The notes beneath the pieces are model-generated. The model saw only the letters and a list, made by a program, of their open reading frames with translations, did not search any database and was not told where the DNA came from. A stretch of 64,000 bases of DNA, taken from NCBI GenBank assembly GCA_937996535.1, contig CALKVF010000006.1:55173-119172 (forward strand). The letters are read 5' to 3'. Position 1 is the first letter of the stretch, and every line of letters begins with the position of its first letter. The DNA comes from an uncultured Novosphingobium sp. Lineage in GTDB: Bacteria; Pseudomonadota; Alphaproteobacteria; Sphingomonadales; Sphingomonadaceae. The translations under genes were made by a program, and so were the position numbers. Positions 43,888 to 52,987 of this stretch are shown here, piece by piece.

Positions 43888-44865
43888 ATGGCCAAGGCTG
43901 TCCGTTTTTACGAAGCCGGCGGGCCGGAAGTCCTGAAGGTCGAGGATGTCGCGGTTGGCGATCCGGGGCCGGGCGAAGTGCGGATCCGCCACGGCGCGGT
44001 CGGCTGCAACTTTGCCGACACCTACTTCCGTTCAGGCTATTACCCCGCCCCGCTGCCCAATGGCATGGGCGTGGAGGCGGCCGGCACGATCGAGGCACTG
44101 GGCGAAGGCGTGACCGGCTTTGCCGTGGGTGACCGGGTCGCCTACAACGGCAGCCCACTCGGGGCCTATGCGACCGAGCGCGTGATGCCCGCCGCCCCGC
44201 TGTTCAAACTGCCCGAGGCGATTTCGTTCGAAACCGCCGCCGCATCGACCATGCGCGGCCTGTCGGCCACCTATTGGCTGCTCAAGACCGACCCGCGACT
44301 GAAAGCTGGCGACACCATCCTGCTCCATGCGGCGGCTGGCGGGGTCGGCCTGCTCGCGGTGCAGATCGCCAAGCTGATCGGGCTGCGCGTGATCGGCACC
44401 GTATCGAGCGAGGAAAAGGCCGCGAAGGCCCGCGCGATGGGCTGCGACGAAATCATCTTCTACCGCCGCGAGGACGTGGCCGCGCGGGTCAAGGAGCTGA
44501 CCGGCGGCGAAGGCGTGCAGACGGTGTTCGATTCGGTGGGCAAGGATACCTTCGAAGGCTCGCTCAAATCGCTGAAGCGGCGCGGGGTGCTCGTCGGCTG
44601 CGGCACGGCCTCGGGCCCGTTCCCGCCGATCGACGCGTTCCAGATGGTGGTTCAGGGTTCGGTCTATTTCACCCGCCCCGCCTTTGCCGACTACTACGCC
44701 GATCCGGCCGAACGCGCCGAACTTGCCAAGTTCTGGTTCGATCACCTTTCCGCCGGGCGGATCAAGGTCGAGATCGGCCAGCGCTACACGCTCGACCAGT
44801 GCGTCGAGGCCCACCGCGACCTCGAAGCCGGCAAGACAATCGGATCGTCGGTCTTCGTGATCTGA
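43888..44865 (+). CDS. Quinone oxidoreductase (QOR-type MDR)
   Basis: The 325-residue zinc-free medium-chain reductase has the N-terminal GPGEVRIRHGAVGCNFADTY, the cofactor loop AAAGGVGLLAVQ and no zinc cysteines. It reduces quinones or enones with NADPH. GGGAGA precedes the ATG at 43888. It is the first gene of the AraC-controlled operon, 13 bp before the dioxygenase gene. Confidence 0.93.
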   Translation: MAKAVRFYEAGGPEVLKVEDVAVGDPGPGEVRIRHGAVGCNFADTYFRSGYYPAPLPNGMGVEAAGTIEALGEGVTGFAVGDRVAYNGSPLGAYATERVMPAAPLFKLPEAISFETAAASTMRGLSATYWLLKTDPRLKAGDTILLHAAAGGVGLLAVQIAKLIGLRVIGTVSSEEKAAKARAMGCDEIIFYRREDVAARVKELTGGEGVQTVFDSVGKDTFEGSLKSLKRRGVLVGCGTASGPFPPIDAFQMVVQGSVYFTRPAFADYYADPAERAELAKFWFDHLSAGRIKVEIGQRYTLDQCVEAHRDLEAGKTIGSSVFVI

Positions 44866-44878
44866 AGGAGTGGCCGCG

Positions 44879-45727
44879 ATGAAAATCGAGAAGCTCACCA
44901 CCCACATCGGCGCCGAACTGTTCGGCGTGAACCTGGCGGAGGCGGCGCGCAGCGATGACCTGTTCGGCGAAATCCGCGCCGCGCTGCTCGAACACAAGGT
45001 GCTGTTCCTGCGCGATCAGGACATCACCCGCGCCGACCATGTCGCCTTTGCCCAGCGCTTCGGCCAGCTAGAGGACCATCCCGTGGCTGGCAGCGATCCC
45101 GAAAATCCGGGGCTGGTGCGGATCTACAAGGACGAGAACAGCCCGCCCGATTTCTATGAGAATTCGTGGCACGCCGATACCACCTGGCGCGAGGCGCCGC
45201 AGATGGGTGCGGTGCTGCGCTGCGTGGCCTGCCCGCCGGTTGGCGGCGATACGATGTGGGCCAACATGGAGCGGGCCTATGACGACCTGCCCGACCATAT
45301 CAAGCAGACCATCGCTCCGCTCAAAGCGCGCCATTCGATCGAGGCCAGCTTTGGCGCGCGGATGAGCGACGAGGCGCGCGCGGCGCTCAAGGCCCGCTTC
45401 CCCGATGCCGAACACCCGGTGGTGCGCACCCATCCCGAAACCGGACGCAAAAGCCTCTACGTCTGCGGTTTCACCACCCATTTCACCAATTTCCACACCA
45501 GCGCCAACGTCCGCTACGGGCAGGACTATGCCCCGGGCGGCGCCAATCTGCTGACCTACCTGATCGGCCGCGCGGCGATCCCCGAATACCAGGTGCGCTG
45601 GCGCTGGAAGCCCGGTTCGATGGCGATCTGGGACAACCGCTGCACCCAGCACTACGCCGTCATGGATTACCCCCCCTGCGTGCGCCAGATGGAGCGCGCC
45701 GGGATCATTGGCGACAAGCCGTTCTGA
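44879..45727 (+). CDS. TauD/TfdA-family 2OG-Fe(II) dioxygenase
   Basis: The 282-residue dioxygenase has the iron triad in SWHADTTW (His, Asp) and CTQHYAVMDY (His), and the 2-oxoglutarate arginine in CVRQMERAG. The family cleaves C-S, C-O or C-N bonds by hydroxylation (taurine, phenoxyacetates, butyrobetaine). AAGGAG 8 nt before the ATG at 44879 decides the start over the in-frame GTG at 44870. In this operon it probably opens up a substrate whose product goes to the BKACE enzyme 29 bp downstream. Confidence 0.93.
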   Translation: MKIEKLTTHIGAELFGVNLAEAARSDDLFGEIRAALLEHKVLFLRDQDITRADHVAFAQRFGQLEDHPVAGSDPENPGLVRIYKDENSPPDFYENSWHADTTWREAPQMGAVLRCVACPPVGGDTMWANMERAYDDLPDHIKQTIAPLKARHSIEASFGARMSDEARAALKARFPDAEHPVVRTHPETGRKSLYVCGFTTHFTNFHTSANVRYGQDYAPGGANLLTYLIGRAAIPEYQVRWRWKPGSMAIWDNRCTQHYAVMDYPPCVRQMERAGIIGDKPF

Positions 45728-45756
45728 TCACCTGAAATTCTGAGAGGAGACCCCCC

Positions 45757-46809
45757 ATGCAATTCTTAGACGAAAGCCTGCTTCCCGAAAATCAGGATCC
45801 GCTGGTGATCCAGGTCGCGCCCTATGCCCCCAGCTTCATGCCGCAGGACAGCGACGACATTCCGGTCAGCTTTGCCGAGCAGGTCCAGAAGGCGGTCGAT
45901 TGCTACAACGCCGGGGCCACCGTGCTGCACCTCCACGTGCGCGAACCCGATGGCACCGGGTCCAAGGATCTCGACCGGTTCAACGAAATGCTCGACCGCC
46001 TGCGCACCGCCGTGCCGGACATGGTGCTGCAGGTCGGCGGGTCGATCAGCTTTGCCCCCAAGAGCGAAAGCGCGGCGGCAGAATGGCTCGATGACGATAC
46101 CCGGCACATGCTGGCGGATCTGAAGCCAGTTCCCGATCAGGTCACGCTGGCGGTCAACACCAACCAGATGAACGTGATGGAACTGATCACCGAGGAAGAC
46201 GCGAAGGGCACCACGATGTGGGACACCTACCGCGAAGCCTATACCGAGATGTATTACGATGCCGGTCCGGCCTTCATGAAGGAACACATGAAGCGGCTGA
46301 CCGCATCCGGCATCCAGACCCACTTTCAGGTCGGCTGCGCGCGCGATCTGGAAACGGTCGAGCGGTTGGTCCGCGCCGGGCACTACATGGGCCCGATGGT
46401 CTGCAACTGGGTGGCGATCGGCGGCGGCCACGATGGCCCCAACCCGCGCAACCTGATGGAATTCGTCAACCGCCTGCCGCAGAACGCGGTCTGCACGGTC
46501 GAAGGGCTGATGCGCTCGATGTATCCGCTGATCACGATGGGCATCGCGATGGGCCTGCACGTCCGCGTCGGCCAGGAAGACAACCTGTGGGGCCGCAAGG
46601 GCGAACGCGCCACCTCGGTCCAGCAGATCGAAAAGGCGGTGCGGATTTCCGAGGAGCTGTGGCGCCCGATCGCGACCGGCAAGGAAGCCAAGGAGATCTA
46701 CCAGATCGGCACCTTCTATTCGAGCGTCGAGGAAACGCTCGAACAGAACGGCTGGCTGCCTGATCTCAAGCCGGGTCGCCGCTGGCCGCGGCTCAGCGCC
46801 GCGGCATGA
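45757..46809 (+). CDS. Beta-keto acid cleavage enzyme (BKACE, DUF849)
   Basis: The 350-residue zinc-dependent barrel enzyme of DUF849 (named for 3-keto-5-aminohexanoate cleavage) has the metal-binding LHLHVREPDG, GLHVRVGQEDNLW near the C-terminus, and EGLMRSMYPL. The family transfers a beta-keto acid's acetyl unit to acetyl-CoA, giving acetoacetate and a new acyl-CoA. GAGAGGAG precedes the start. The true keto acid is unknown; dehydrocarnitine-like acids are one option given the dioxygenase upstream. Its stop overlaps the next ATG. Confidence 0.92.
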   Translation: MQFLDESLLPENQDPLVIQVAPYAPSFMPQDSDDIPVSFAEQVQKAVDCYNAGATVLHLHVREPDGTGSKDLDRFNEMLDRLRTAVPDMVLQVGGSISFAPKSESAAAEWLDDDTRHMLADLKPVPDQVTLAVNTNQMNVMELITEEDAKGTTMWDTYREAYTEMYYDAGPAFMKEHMKRLTASGIQTHFQVGCARDLETVERLVRAGHYMGPMVCNWVAIGGGHDGPNPRNLMEFVNRLPQNAVCTVEGLMRSMYPLITMGIAMGLHVRVGQEDNLWGRKGERATSVQQIEKAVRISEELWRPIATGKEAKEIYQIGTFYSSVEETLEQNGWLPDLKPGRRWPRLSAAA

Positions 46810-47357
46810 GCGTAACGGTCCTGTTCGTCCCGGGGCTGCGCGATCATGTCGAGGACCACTGGCAGACCCACGCCGCGCGCAGCCTGCCGGGATCGGTCAC
46901 GGTCCCGCCGCTGACCACCGACCGCCTCTCGTGCGCCGCACGGGTGGCGGCGGTGGACGCCGCGCTTCGGGAAATCGAAGGCGACGTGGTGATCGCGGCC
47001 CATTCGGCCGGCTGCCTGATGGTGGCGCAGTGGGCGCTCGCCCCGACCCGCAAGATCAAGGGCGCGCTGCTCGCCACCCCCGCCGATGTCGAAAACCCGC
47101 TGCCGCCGGGCTATCCTTCCCTCGTCGATCTCGCGGCCAATGGCTGGGTGCCGATCCCGCGCGCCCCCCTGCCCTTTCCCGCGCTGGTTGCTGCCAGCCG
47201 CAACGACCCGCTGGCAAGCTATGACAAGGTCGCCAGTCTGGCGGCAAGCTGGGGGGCAGAGCTGCACGATGCGGGCGAGGTCGGGCACCTCAATCCACCA
47301 TCCGGGTTCGGACCGTGGCCCGCCGGGCTCGACCTGATCCGGCGGCTCGCCAGCTAG
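46806..47357 (+). CDS. Small alpha/beta hydrolase (RBBP9/YdeN family)
   Basis: The 183-residue serine hydrolase has the nucleophile elbow AHSAG, an acidic residue in RNDPLASY and the catalytic His in VGHLNP, as in RBBP9/YdeN. ATGA overlap with the BKACE gene indicates coupled translation. It may remove CoA or an ester in the operon's pathway, which is inference. Confidence 0.88.
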   Translation: MSVTVLFVPGLRDHVEDHWQTHAARSLPGSVTVPPLTTDRLSCAARVAAVDAALREIEGDVVIAAHSAGCLMVAQWALAPTRKIKGALLATPADVENPLPPGYPSLVDLAANGWVPIPRAPLPFPALVAASRNDPLASYDKVASLAASWGAELHDAGEVGHLNPPSGFGPWPAGLDLIRRLAS

Positions 47358-47374
47358 GCAGCAAAGGAACTCCT

Positions 47375-48652
47375 GTGGCCGCACCGATCGCCCTTTCCGC
47401 TGACCAGTCCGGCCCGCCCCGGGCCACGCCCTATGGCTGGGCGGTCTTCGCGCTCAGCTTTGGCCTGCTGATTTCCGACTACATGGCGCGGCAGGTGCTC
47501 AACGCGATCTTCCCGCTGCTCAAGGCCGAATGGCACCTCAGCGATGCCCGGCTTGGGCTGCTCTCGGGCGTGGTCGCGGTGATGGTCGGCCTGCTGACCT
47601 TCCCGCTCTCGCTTGCCGCCGACCGGCTGGGACGGGTGCGCAGCCTCTGCGCCATGGCGATCGTCTGGAGCCTCGCCACGCTGCTGTGTTCGGCCGCGCG
47701 GGACTATCCCGAAATGCTGATCGGACGCGCGCTCGTCGGCGTGGGCGAGGCGGCCTATGGCAGCGTCGGCATCGCGGTGGTGATCAGCGTGTTTCCGCAG
47801 CGCCTGCGCGCCACGCTCGCCGCCGCCTTCATGGCCGGCGGGCTGTTCGGGCAGGTGCTGGGGGTAGCGCTGGGTGCGCAGATCGCGGCCAGCCACGGCT
47901 GGCGCGCCGCCTTTGCCGCGATCGGGCTGGCCGGACTGGCGCTCGGCGTGATCTATCCGCTGGTCGTGCGCGAAAGCCACATCCGTGATCTCGTCGGTTC
48001 GACAGTGGCCGCCCAGGGCAGCACTGCCACGCGATTGCCGCTGCGCGCGCTGTTCGCCTCTCGCTCGGTTCGCTTCGCCTATCTGGGCAGCGGCTTGCAG
48101 ATGTTCGCGGCTGGCGCCCTGCCAGCCTGGTTACCAAGCTATCTTGGCCGCTATTACGCTCTCCCGGTAGACCGCGCCGGCCGCACCGCCGCGCTGCTGC
48201 TGCTGACCTGCGGGCTCGGCATGGTGGTCTGCGGCCAGATCAGCGACCGGCTGGCGCGCGGCCGGCCCGAGGCCAAGATCACGCTGGCGATGGCCTATGC
48301 CATCGGGGCGGCGGGCAGCCTGCTCGCCGCACTGCTGCTGCCGCCGGGCACTGCCCAGTTGGCGCTGCTCGCGCTGGCGATGTTCCTGGTGGCCGGCACC
48401 ACCGGCCCGGCGGGCGCGATGGTCGCCAACCTCACCCCGCTTGCCATCCACGGATCGGCCTTCGCCACGCTGACCTTGGCGAACAATCTGCTGGGGCTGG
48501 CACCGGGACCGATTCTCGTCGGCAGGATCGCCGATGCCAGTAATTTGCTGACAGCTTTTCGCCTGTTGCCGCTGCCGTGTCTGGCCGCTGCGGGTGCATT
48601 TTACGCCATGCGGCGCACCTATCTGGCCGACCTCAAGCACCCTGCCGACTGA
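47375..48652 (+). CDS. MFS transporter
   Basis: The 425-residue protein has 12 predicted helices and the MFS loop motif (LAADRLGRVR after helix 2; SDRLARGRPE in the second half). It resembles anion/organic-acid symporters such as the ACS or spinster-like groups. The start is a GTG at 47375 with AAGGAAC before it; the frame upstream lies within the hydrolase gene. As the last gene of the AraC operon it probably imports the substrate. Confidence 0.9.
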   Translation: MAAPIALSADQSGPPRATPYGWAVFALSFGLLISDYMARQVLNAIFPLLKAEWHLSDARLGLLSGVVAVMVGLLTFPLSLAADRLGRVRSLCAMAIVWSLATLLCSAARDYPEMLIGRALVGVGEAAYGSVGIAVVISVFPQRLRATLAAAFMAGGLFGQVLGVALGAQIAASHGWRAAFAAIGLAGLALGVIYPLVVRESHIRDLVGSTVAAQGSTATRLPLRALFASRSVRFAYLGSGLQMFAAGALPAWLPSYLGRYYALPVDRAGRTAALLLLTCGLGMVVCGQISDRLARGRPEAKITLAMAYAIGAAGSLLAALLLPPGTAQLALLALAMFLVAGTTGPAGAMVANLTPLAIHGSAFATLTLANNLLGLAPGPILVGRIADASNLLTAFRLLPLPCLAAAGAFYAMRRTYLADLKHPAD

Positions 48653-48791
48653 CGGAAATCCGGGCATTTTGGCTATCTCATCTGTCAAAAGCTGCCATAA
48701 TCTTCAGGGACATATAAGAAAATTCAGGTTTGGCCTGCGGGGCCCACTGATAGGTATCTAGACTTACCTTTTAGAGTCGCGAGCCTTCATC

Positions 48792-49007
48792 ATGTGCAGT
48801 TGCCCCCTGAAGTCGAGCTATGCCCTGAACCTGCCAGACGGCGTGCTGAGCCAGCCGCCGATGGCGGCCTGCCTCACCGACATTCTTGGCCGTCTTGATA
48901 GTTCGGGCGAGACAATCGCCGCCGCCTATCTCCAGATGGCGATGGATGCGCTGAGCCCGGCCCACCAGATGGCCAACGACGGACTAGCCCCAGCGGCGCA
49001 GGTCTGA
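48792..49007 (+). CDS. Small hypothetical protein with N-terminal Cys pair
   Basis: The 71-residue protein starts MCSCPLKSSYALNLPDG and then has an amphipathic helical region (LTDILGRLDSSGETIAAAYLQMAMDAL). I do not recognise it. The ribosome binding site is weak. The 139 bp before it are AT-rich compared with the surroundings and contain no gene; they may carry a promoter (TATAAG at 48713-48718). Confidence 0.45.
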   Translation: MCSCPLKSSYALNLPDGVLSQPPMAACLTDILGRLDSSGETIAAAYLQMAMDALSPAHQMANDGLAPAAQV

Positions 49008-49092
49008 CCGCGCACGGCGGCAAAGCCTTTCCGCGACGTTAACCGCACAATAAGGGCTTTCCACTAGAGCGGTCGGCGAAAGCCACCGCCTG

Positions 49093-50955
49093 ATGATCCG
49101 TCGCCGCCTTCACCACCTGCTGGCCCTTGTCGGCCTTGCCCTGGCCCTGTTTGGCCTGTCCGCGCCGGCGCGCGCCGCCAATTGCAACTATGCGACCGCG
49201 CAGGGCAGCACCGGCCCCGCCAACTGGCAGACCTACTGCTGGCTCGATCTGGCGAGCTACAACGACATCACCGCGCGCAGCGGCAGCGGTCAGAATATGA
49301 GCTACACCCTGCCCGATGGCACGGTGATGACCTTCAACCTCAAGGTCTCTGGCGCGGCCGCCACTTCGGCCACATCGCCATCGTGGAGCGGCGCGGCGGT
49401 CGGCAACACGGCCTTCCTCGGCATCGCCGGGCGCCCGGTGTTCTACCAGACCGCCGCCGGGACCACGACCGTCACGATCACCGGCATCACCCTGACCCCG
49501 CCGTCGGGGGCAACCACGATCACCTCGTACATGTTCGCGGCAGCCGACGCGGAAAGTTCGAATCAGGGCGAATCCCTCCAGTTCCAGACCAACGGCGGCA
49601 GCTGGATCCAGCTCGATCAGGTCGGGCCGACTGCGGGCTCGACCTACCCGACCGTTTCGGGGATCGGCACCAACACCGTCACCACCACCGGGGTCGCGGG
49701 GACGGTCGGAGCCTATATCTTCGGGTCGACCACGCCGACCACGCTGATAACCACGCTGGTCGGCGGCGGTTTGCAGGGCACGATGTTCGCGGTGCGGTTC
49801 GCCTCGATCAGGCTCAACCTCCAGATCGCCGGCACCCGCGTCGCCACTGCAGACCAGTTCCAGTTCGACATCAAGGCCACGGCCAATGGCTCGACCCTCG
49901 CCTCGGGCACGTCGAGCGGGACCGGGCTTGGCCCCTTCACCGCCGCCGCGCTGTCGAGCAGTTCGGCCCTGCCGCTGACGCTGGGCCAAGCGATGGCGGG
50001 CGGCGGCAGCAGCGTGATGAGCGAATACCGCTCGCAGCTGACCTGCACCAACGCGGTGTCATCGAGCACCCCGCTGCCCAGCAATGTGGTGACCACCAGC
50101 TACAATTTCGGCGCGCTGCAATTTGGCGATAACGTGCAATGCCTGTTCACCAACACGCCCTATCCGCACCTGCAACTCACCAAAGCGCTGGCCGCCAGCG
50201 GACGCCAGTTCGGCAGCGACCAGTTCATCATGCGGATCGATCAGGGCAGCACCGCGATCGCCTCGACCACCACCACCGGCACCGGCACGGCGGTCGGCAA
50301 TCCCTCGACCCCGCTCGCCCAGGTCAGCAGCGGGACGGCCTATTCGCTCTATGAGCTGGGATCGGGCGCAACCAGCCTGACGCAATATACCGCGGCGATG
50401 GCCTGCACCAACGGCTGGAGCGGATCGACCACCCCGCTACCGACCACGCCCACGGCCTCGCTCACGCCGCAGATGGGCGATGTGATCCGCTGCACGATCA
50501 CCAATACCAAGCGCGCCTCGAACGCCACGCTGGCGATCGTCAAGTCATCGGCCACGCTGTCTGATCCGCTCAACGGCACCGCCAATCCCAAGGCCATTCC
50601 CGGCGCGATCATGCGCTATACGCTGAGCGTGTCGAATTCGGGGGCGGCCAGCGTCGATGGCAATTCGGTCCTGCTGATCGACAGCCTGCCGCCGCAGATC
50701 ACCGTCGGCACCGCCGCCGCGCCGACCTTCACCCAAGGCACACCCAGTTCCGCACTGACCTTCAATGCCGGGACCGACATCCGCTATTCCAACGCGGTGT
50801 CGGCGCCCTCATCGTTCGCGGCCTGCACCTATAGCCCGGTCAGCGCCTATGACCCGGCGGTGCATTACATCTGCCTCAATCCCAAGGGGACCATGGCGGG
50901 ATCAACCGGAACCCCGCCCAGTTTCAGCATCACCTTCAATTCGCTGGTCAACTGA
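49093..50955 (+). CDS. Secreted CshA/DUF11-type surface protein
   Basis: The 620-residue protein has a signal peptide (LALVGLALALFGLSAPARA). A first domain contains NWQTYCWLDLASYND, a pattern of the CshA non-repetitive region in bacterial adhesins. Two prealbumin-like repeats follow, each starting from a PHLQLTKAL or cysteine-bounded segment, then a DUF11-like domain (about 470-560; RYTLSVSNSGAASVDGNSVLL). It is very rich in Ser, Thr and Ala. There is no C-terminal anchor, so release or surface attachment by another route is likely. Adhesion or biofilm formation is inferred. Confidence 0.82.
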   Translation: MIRRRLHHLLALVGLALALFGLSAPARAANCNYATAQGSTGPANWQTYCWLDLASYNDITARSGSGQNMSYTLPDGTVMTFNLKVSGAAATSATSPSWSGAAVGNTAFLGIAGRPVFYQTAAGTTTVTITGITLTPPSGATTITSYMFAAADAESSNQGESLQFQTNGGSWIQLDQVGPTAGSTYPTVSGIGTNTVTTTGVAGTVGAYIFGSTTPTTLITTLVGGGLQGTMFAVRFASIRLNLQIAGTRVATADQFQFDIKATANGSTLASGTSSGTGLGPFTAAALSSSSALPLTLGQAMAGGGSSVMSEYRSQLTCTNAVSSSTPLPSNVVTTSYNFGALQFGDNVQCLFTNTPYPHLQLTKALAASGRQFGSDQFIMRIDQGSTAIASTTTTGTGTAVGNPSTPLAQVSSGTAYSLYELGSGATSLTQYTAAMACTNGWSGSTTPLPTTPTASLTPQMGDVIRCTITNTKRASNATLAIVKSSATLSDPLNGTANPKAIPGAIMRYTLSVSNSGAASVDGNSVLLIDSLPPQITVGTAAAPTFTQGTPSSALTFNAGTDIRYSNAVSAPSSFAACTYSPVSAYDPAVHYICLNPKGTMAGSTGTPPSFSITFNSLVN

Positions 50956-50963
50956 AGCCCGGC

Positions 50964-51425
50964 TCAGGCCGGCGCGATCGCGATGATCTCGATCGCATCG
51001 GCCGCGCCGCCAAAATCGGCCCGGTCGCCAACTTCGGCCTCCATCATCGCCCGACACAGCGGCGCCGAATAGGCCAGCAGCCCGGCGGCGGGATCGGCCT
51101 CGTCGTCGCCGACGATCGTGATCGTGCGCTCGCGCCCATTCAGCGTGAAGGTCACCCGGCAACCGAAAGCCACATGGCTGCCGTCCGCCGGATTGACCAA
51201 CTGCGCGGTCGCCTGGCGGGTGCTCCAATAGCGCAGCTCGCGCCGCGCCGCGGTGATCGCGGCCTCGTCGCCCAGCGCGGGCACGGCGGCTTCCAGCTCG
51301 GCCAGCTTGGCGCGGATCTGCATGAGACCGCGCCCGGTCACCAGATTGGGGCCGGGCGGGATCGGCAGTTCGAACTTGGGTTCGAGGTGTTCCTCATCGC
51401 CATCACGGCGAAATGCGACGCTCAT
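50964..51425 (-). CDS. GreA/GreB-like transcription factor
   Basis: The 153-residue protein ends in the GreA/GreB C-terminal FKBP-like domain (about 75-153), with the NLVTGRGLMQIRAKLAELE start of the coiled coil. The coiled coil is shorter than in GreA, and the acidic tip residues that stimulate RNA cleavage are not obvious. AAGGAG before the ATG at 51425 supports the start. It may be a Gfh/Rnk-like modulator of RNA polymerase rather than a cleavage factor. Confidence 0.78.
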   Translation of the reverse strand: MSVAFRRDGDEEHLEPKFELPIPPGPNLVTGRGLMQIRAKLAELEAAVPALGDEAAITAARRELRYWSTRQATAQLVNPADGSHVAFGCRVTFTLNGRERTITIVGDDEADPAAGLLAYSAPLCRAMMEAEVGDRADFGGAADAIEIIAIAPA

Positions 51426-51540
51426 CACGGCTCCTTTGCCCGCCGCCCATAGCCTGCCGTGCGGCGCGGCTCACCCTCAATTTTATTCCCTGCGCCAGCG
51501 CGCTTGCCGCCAGCGGCCAAGTGGGGCAGCATTGCCCTGA

Positions 51541-51559
51541 CGCGCACGTCCCGTGCGCG
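51541..51559. promoter_or_regulatory. GC-rich hairpin before acyl-CoA dehydrogenase 2
   Basis: CGCGCACG-TCC-CGTGCGCG is a perfect 8-bp inverted repeat in the divergent region, 68 bp before the acyl-CoA dehydrogenase start. It may be an operator or a 5'-UTR hairpin; no T-tract follows. Confidence 0.35.
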
Positions 51560-51627
51560 CGGGTGCCACACCCCGAATGGACTCAAGATCGGTCAGCAAG
51601 GCCGGCGAAACACAGCAGGATGCCACA

Positions 51628-52872
51628 ATGTCGAATATCTTCACGATCCCCGAACTCGACGACTTGCGCATGTCGGAAAAGGCGCGCCCCCTGTTCGAAG
51701 CCGTGAAGCGGCACATCCGCGAAAACGTTGATCCGATCACCGAGGAATACGATCGCCTCGGCAAGGGCCGCGCCGATCCGTGGAGCTTTGCCCCGGGCCA
51801 GCTCGAACTGCTGCAAGGCGCCAAGGACAAGGCCAAGGCCGCGGGCCTGTGGAACTTCTTCCTCCCCGATGACGAGCATGGCGAAGGACTCTCGAACCTC
51901 GACTATGCCTATATCGCGGCGGAACTGGGCAAGAGCCCGCTGGCCTCGGAATCGCTGAACTGTTCGGCCCCCGATACCGGCAACATGGAGGTGCTCGAAC
52001 GCGTCGGCACGCCCGAGCAGAAGAAGCAGTGGCTCGAACCGCTGCTCGCCGGAGAAATCCGCTCGGCCTATGTCATGACCGAGCCTGACGTTGCCTCGTC
52101 CGACGCCAAGAACATCCGCACCCGCGCCGTGCTTGATGGCGATGAATGGGTCATCAACGGCGAGAAGTATTACATCTCGGGCGCGGGCGATCCGCGCTGC
52201 AAGATCATGATCGTGATGGTGCGCACCAGCGAGGATGGTCCGGCCTCGTCGCAGCAGTCGCAAATCCTCGTCCCGATGGACACGCCGGGCGTCGAAGTGC
52301 TCGGGCCGATGCACGTGTTCGGCGCCACCCACGCGCCGCGCGGGCATATGCACATGCGCTTCACCAACGTGCGCGTGCCCAAGGAAAACATCCTGCTGGG
52401 CGTGGGCCGCGGCTTTGAAATCTCGCAGGTCCGCCTCGGGCCGGGCCGCATCCACCACTGCATGCGCACCATCGGCAAGGCCGAGATCGCGCTCGACCTG
52501 ATGGTCAAGCGCGGCAATTCGCGCGAAGCCTTTGGCCGCTCGCTGATCATGCTGGGCAAGAACCTCGAACTGGTGTCGCGCGCGCGGATCGAGATCGAGG
52601 CGATGCGCCTGATGGTGCTGAAGGCCGCCAAGGCGATGGACGTGCTGGGCAACCGCGAGGCCCGCGTCTGGGTCAGCATGGTCAAGGCGATGGTCCCTGA
52701 AAAGACCTGCCAGATCATCGACCAGGCGATCCAGATCCACGGCGCGACCGGCATGTCGCAGTGGACCCCGCTGGCCGAACTCTATGCCGATGTACGCCAC
52801 CTGCGCTTCGCCGACGGCCCCGATGAAGTCCACCACATGGTGACCGGCCGCTACGAACTGGGCCTGCACTAA
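51628..52872 (+). CDS. Acyl-CoA dehydrogenase (second copy)
   Basis: The complete 414-residue acyl-CoA dehydrogenase has MTEPDVASSDAKNIRT, GPGRIHHCMRTIG and the C-terminal ADGPDEVHHM. It serves as the full-length reference for the truncated copy at the window start; the two share these motifs but differ elsewhere, so they are paralogues and not a recent duplication. The ATG at 51628 has AGCAGGA upstream; the longer open frame is not supported. It stands alone and is followed by a hairpin terminator. Confidence 0.95.
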   Translation: MSNIFTIPELDDLRMSEKARPLFEAVKRHIRENVDPITEEYDRLGKGRADPWSFAPGQLELLQGAKDKAKAAGLWNFFLPDDEHGEGLSNLDYAYIAAELGKSPLASESLNCSAPDTGNMEVLERVGTPEQKKQWLEPLLAGEIRSAYVMTEPDVASSDAKNIRTRAVLDGDEWVINGEKYYISGAGDPRCKIMIVMVRTSEDGPASSQQSQILVPMDTPGVEVLGPMHVFGATHAPRGHMHMRFTNVRVPKENILLGVGRGFEISQVRLGPGRIHHCMRTIGKAEIALDLMVKRGNSREAFGRSLIMLGKNLELVSRARIEIEAMRLMVLKAAKAMDVLGNREARVWVSMVKAMVPEKTCQIIDQAIQIHGATGMSQWTPLAELYADVRHLRFADGPDEVHHMVTGRYELGLH

Positions 52873-52886
52873 GCGCCTTGATAGCG

Positions 52887-52919
52887 CGGCCAGGCCCCGC
52901 CAACCGGCAGGCCTGGCCG
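52887..52919 (+). terminator. Hairpin terminator after acyl-CoA dehydrogenase 2
   Basis: CGGCCAGGCC (52887-52896) and GGCCTGGCCG (52910-52919) form a 10-bp stem with a 13-nt loop, 15 bp after the stop codon. The following bases lack a clear T-run, so termination may be partial. Confidence 0.6.
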
Positions 52920-52987
52920 TGTATCAATGCTGGACATACGCATTTTCCCTATGTTAGGGCCGCAATGGTCGCAGAGGGGAAATTTCC

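Noticed and set aside
48653..48791. Small RNA in the AT-rich gap
   Set aside because: No clear promoter-terminator pair or stable fold could be seen; left as an unassigned gap.
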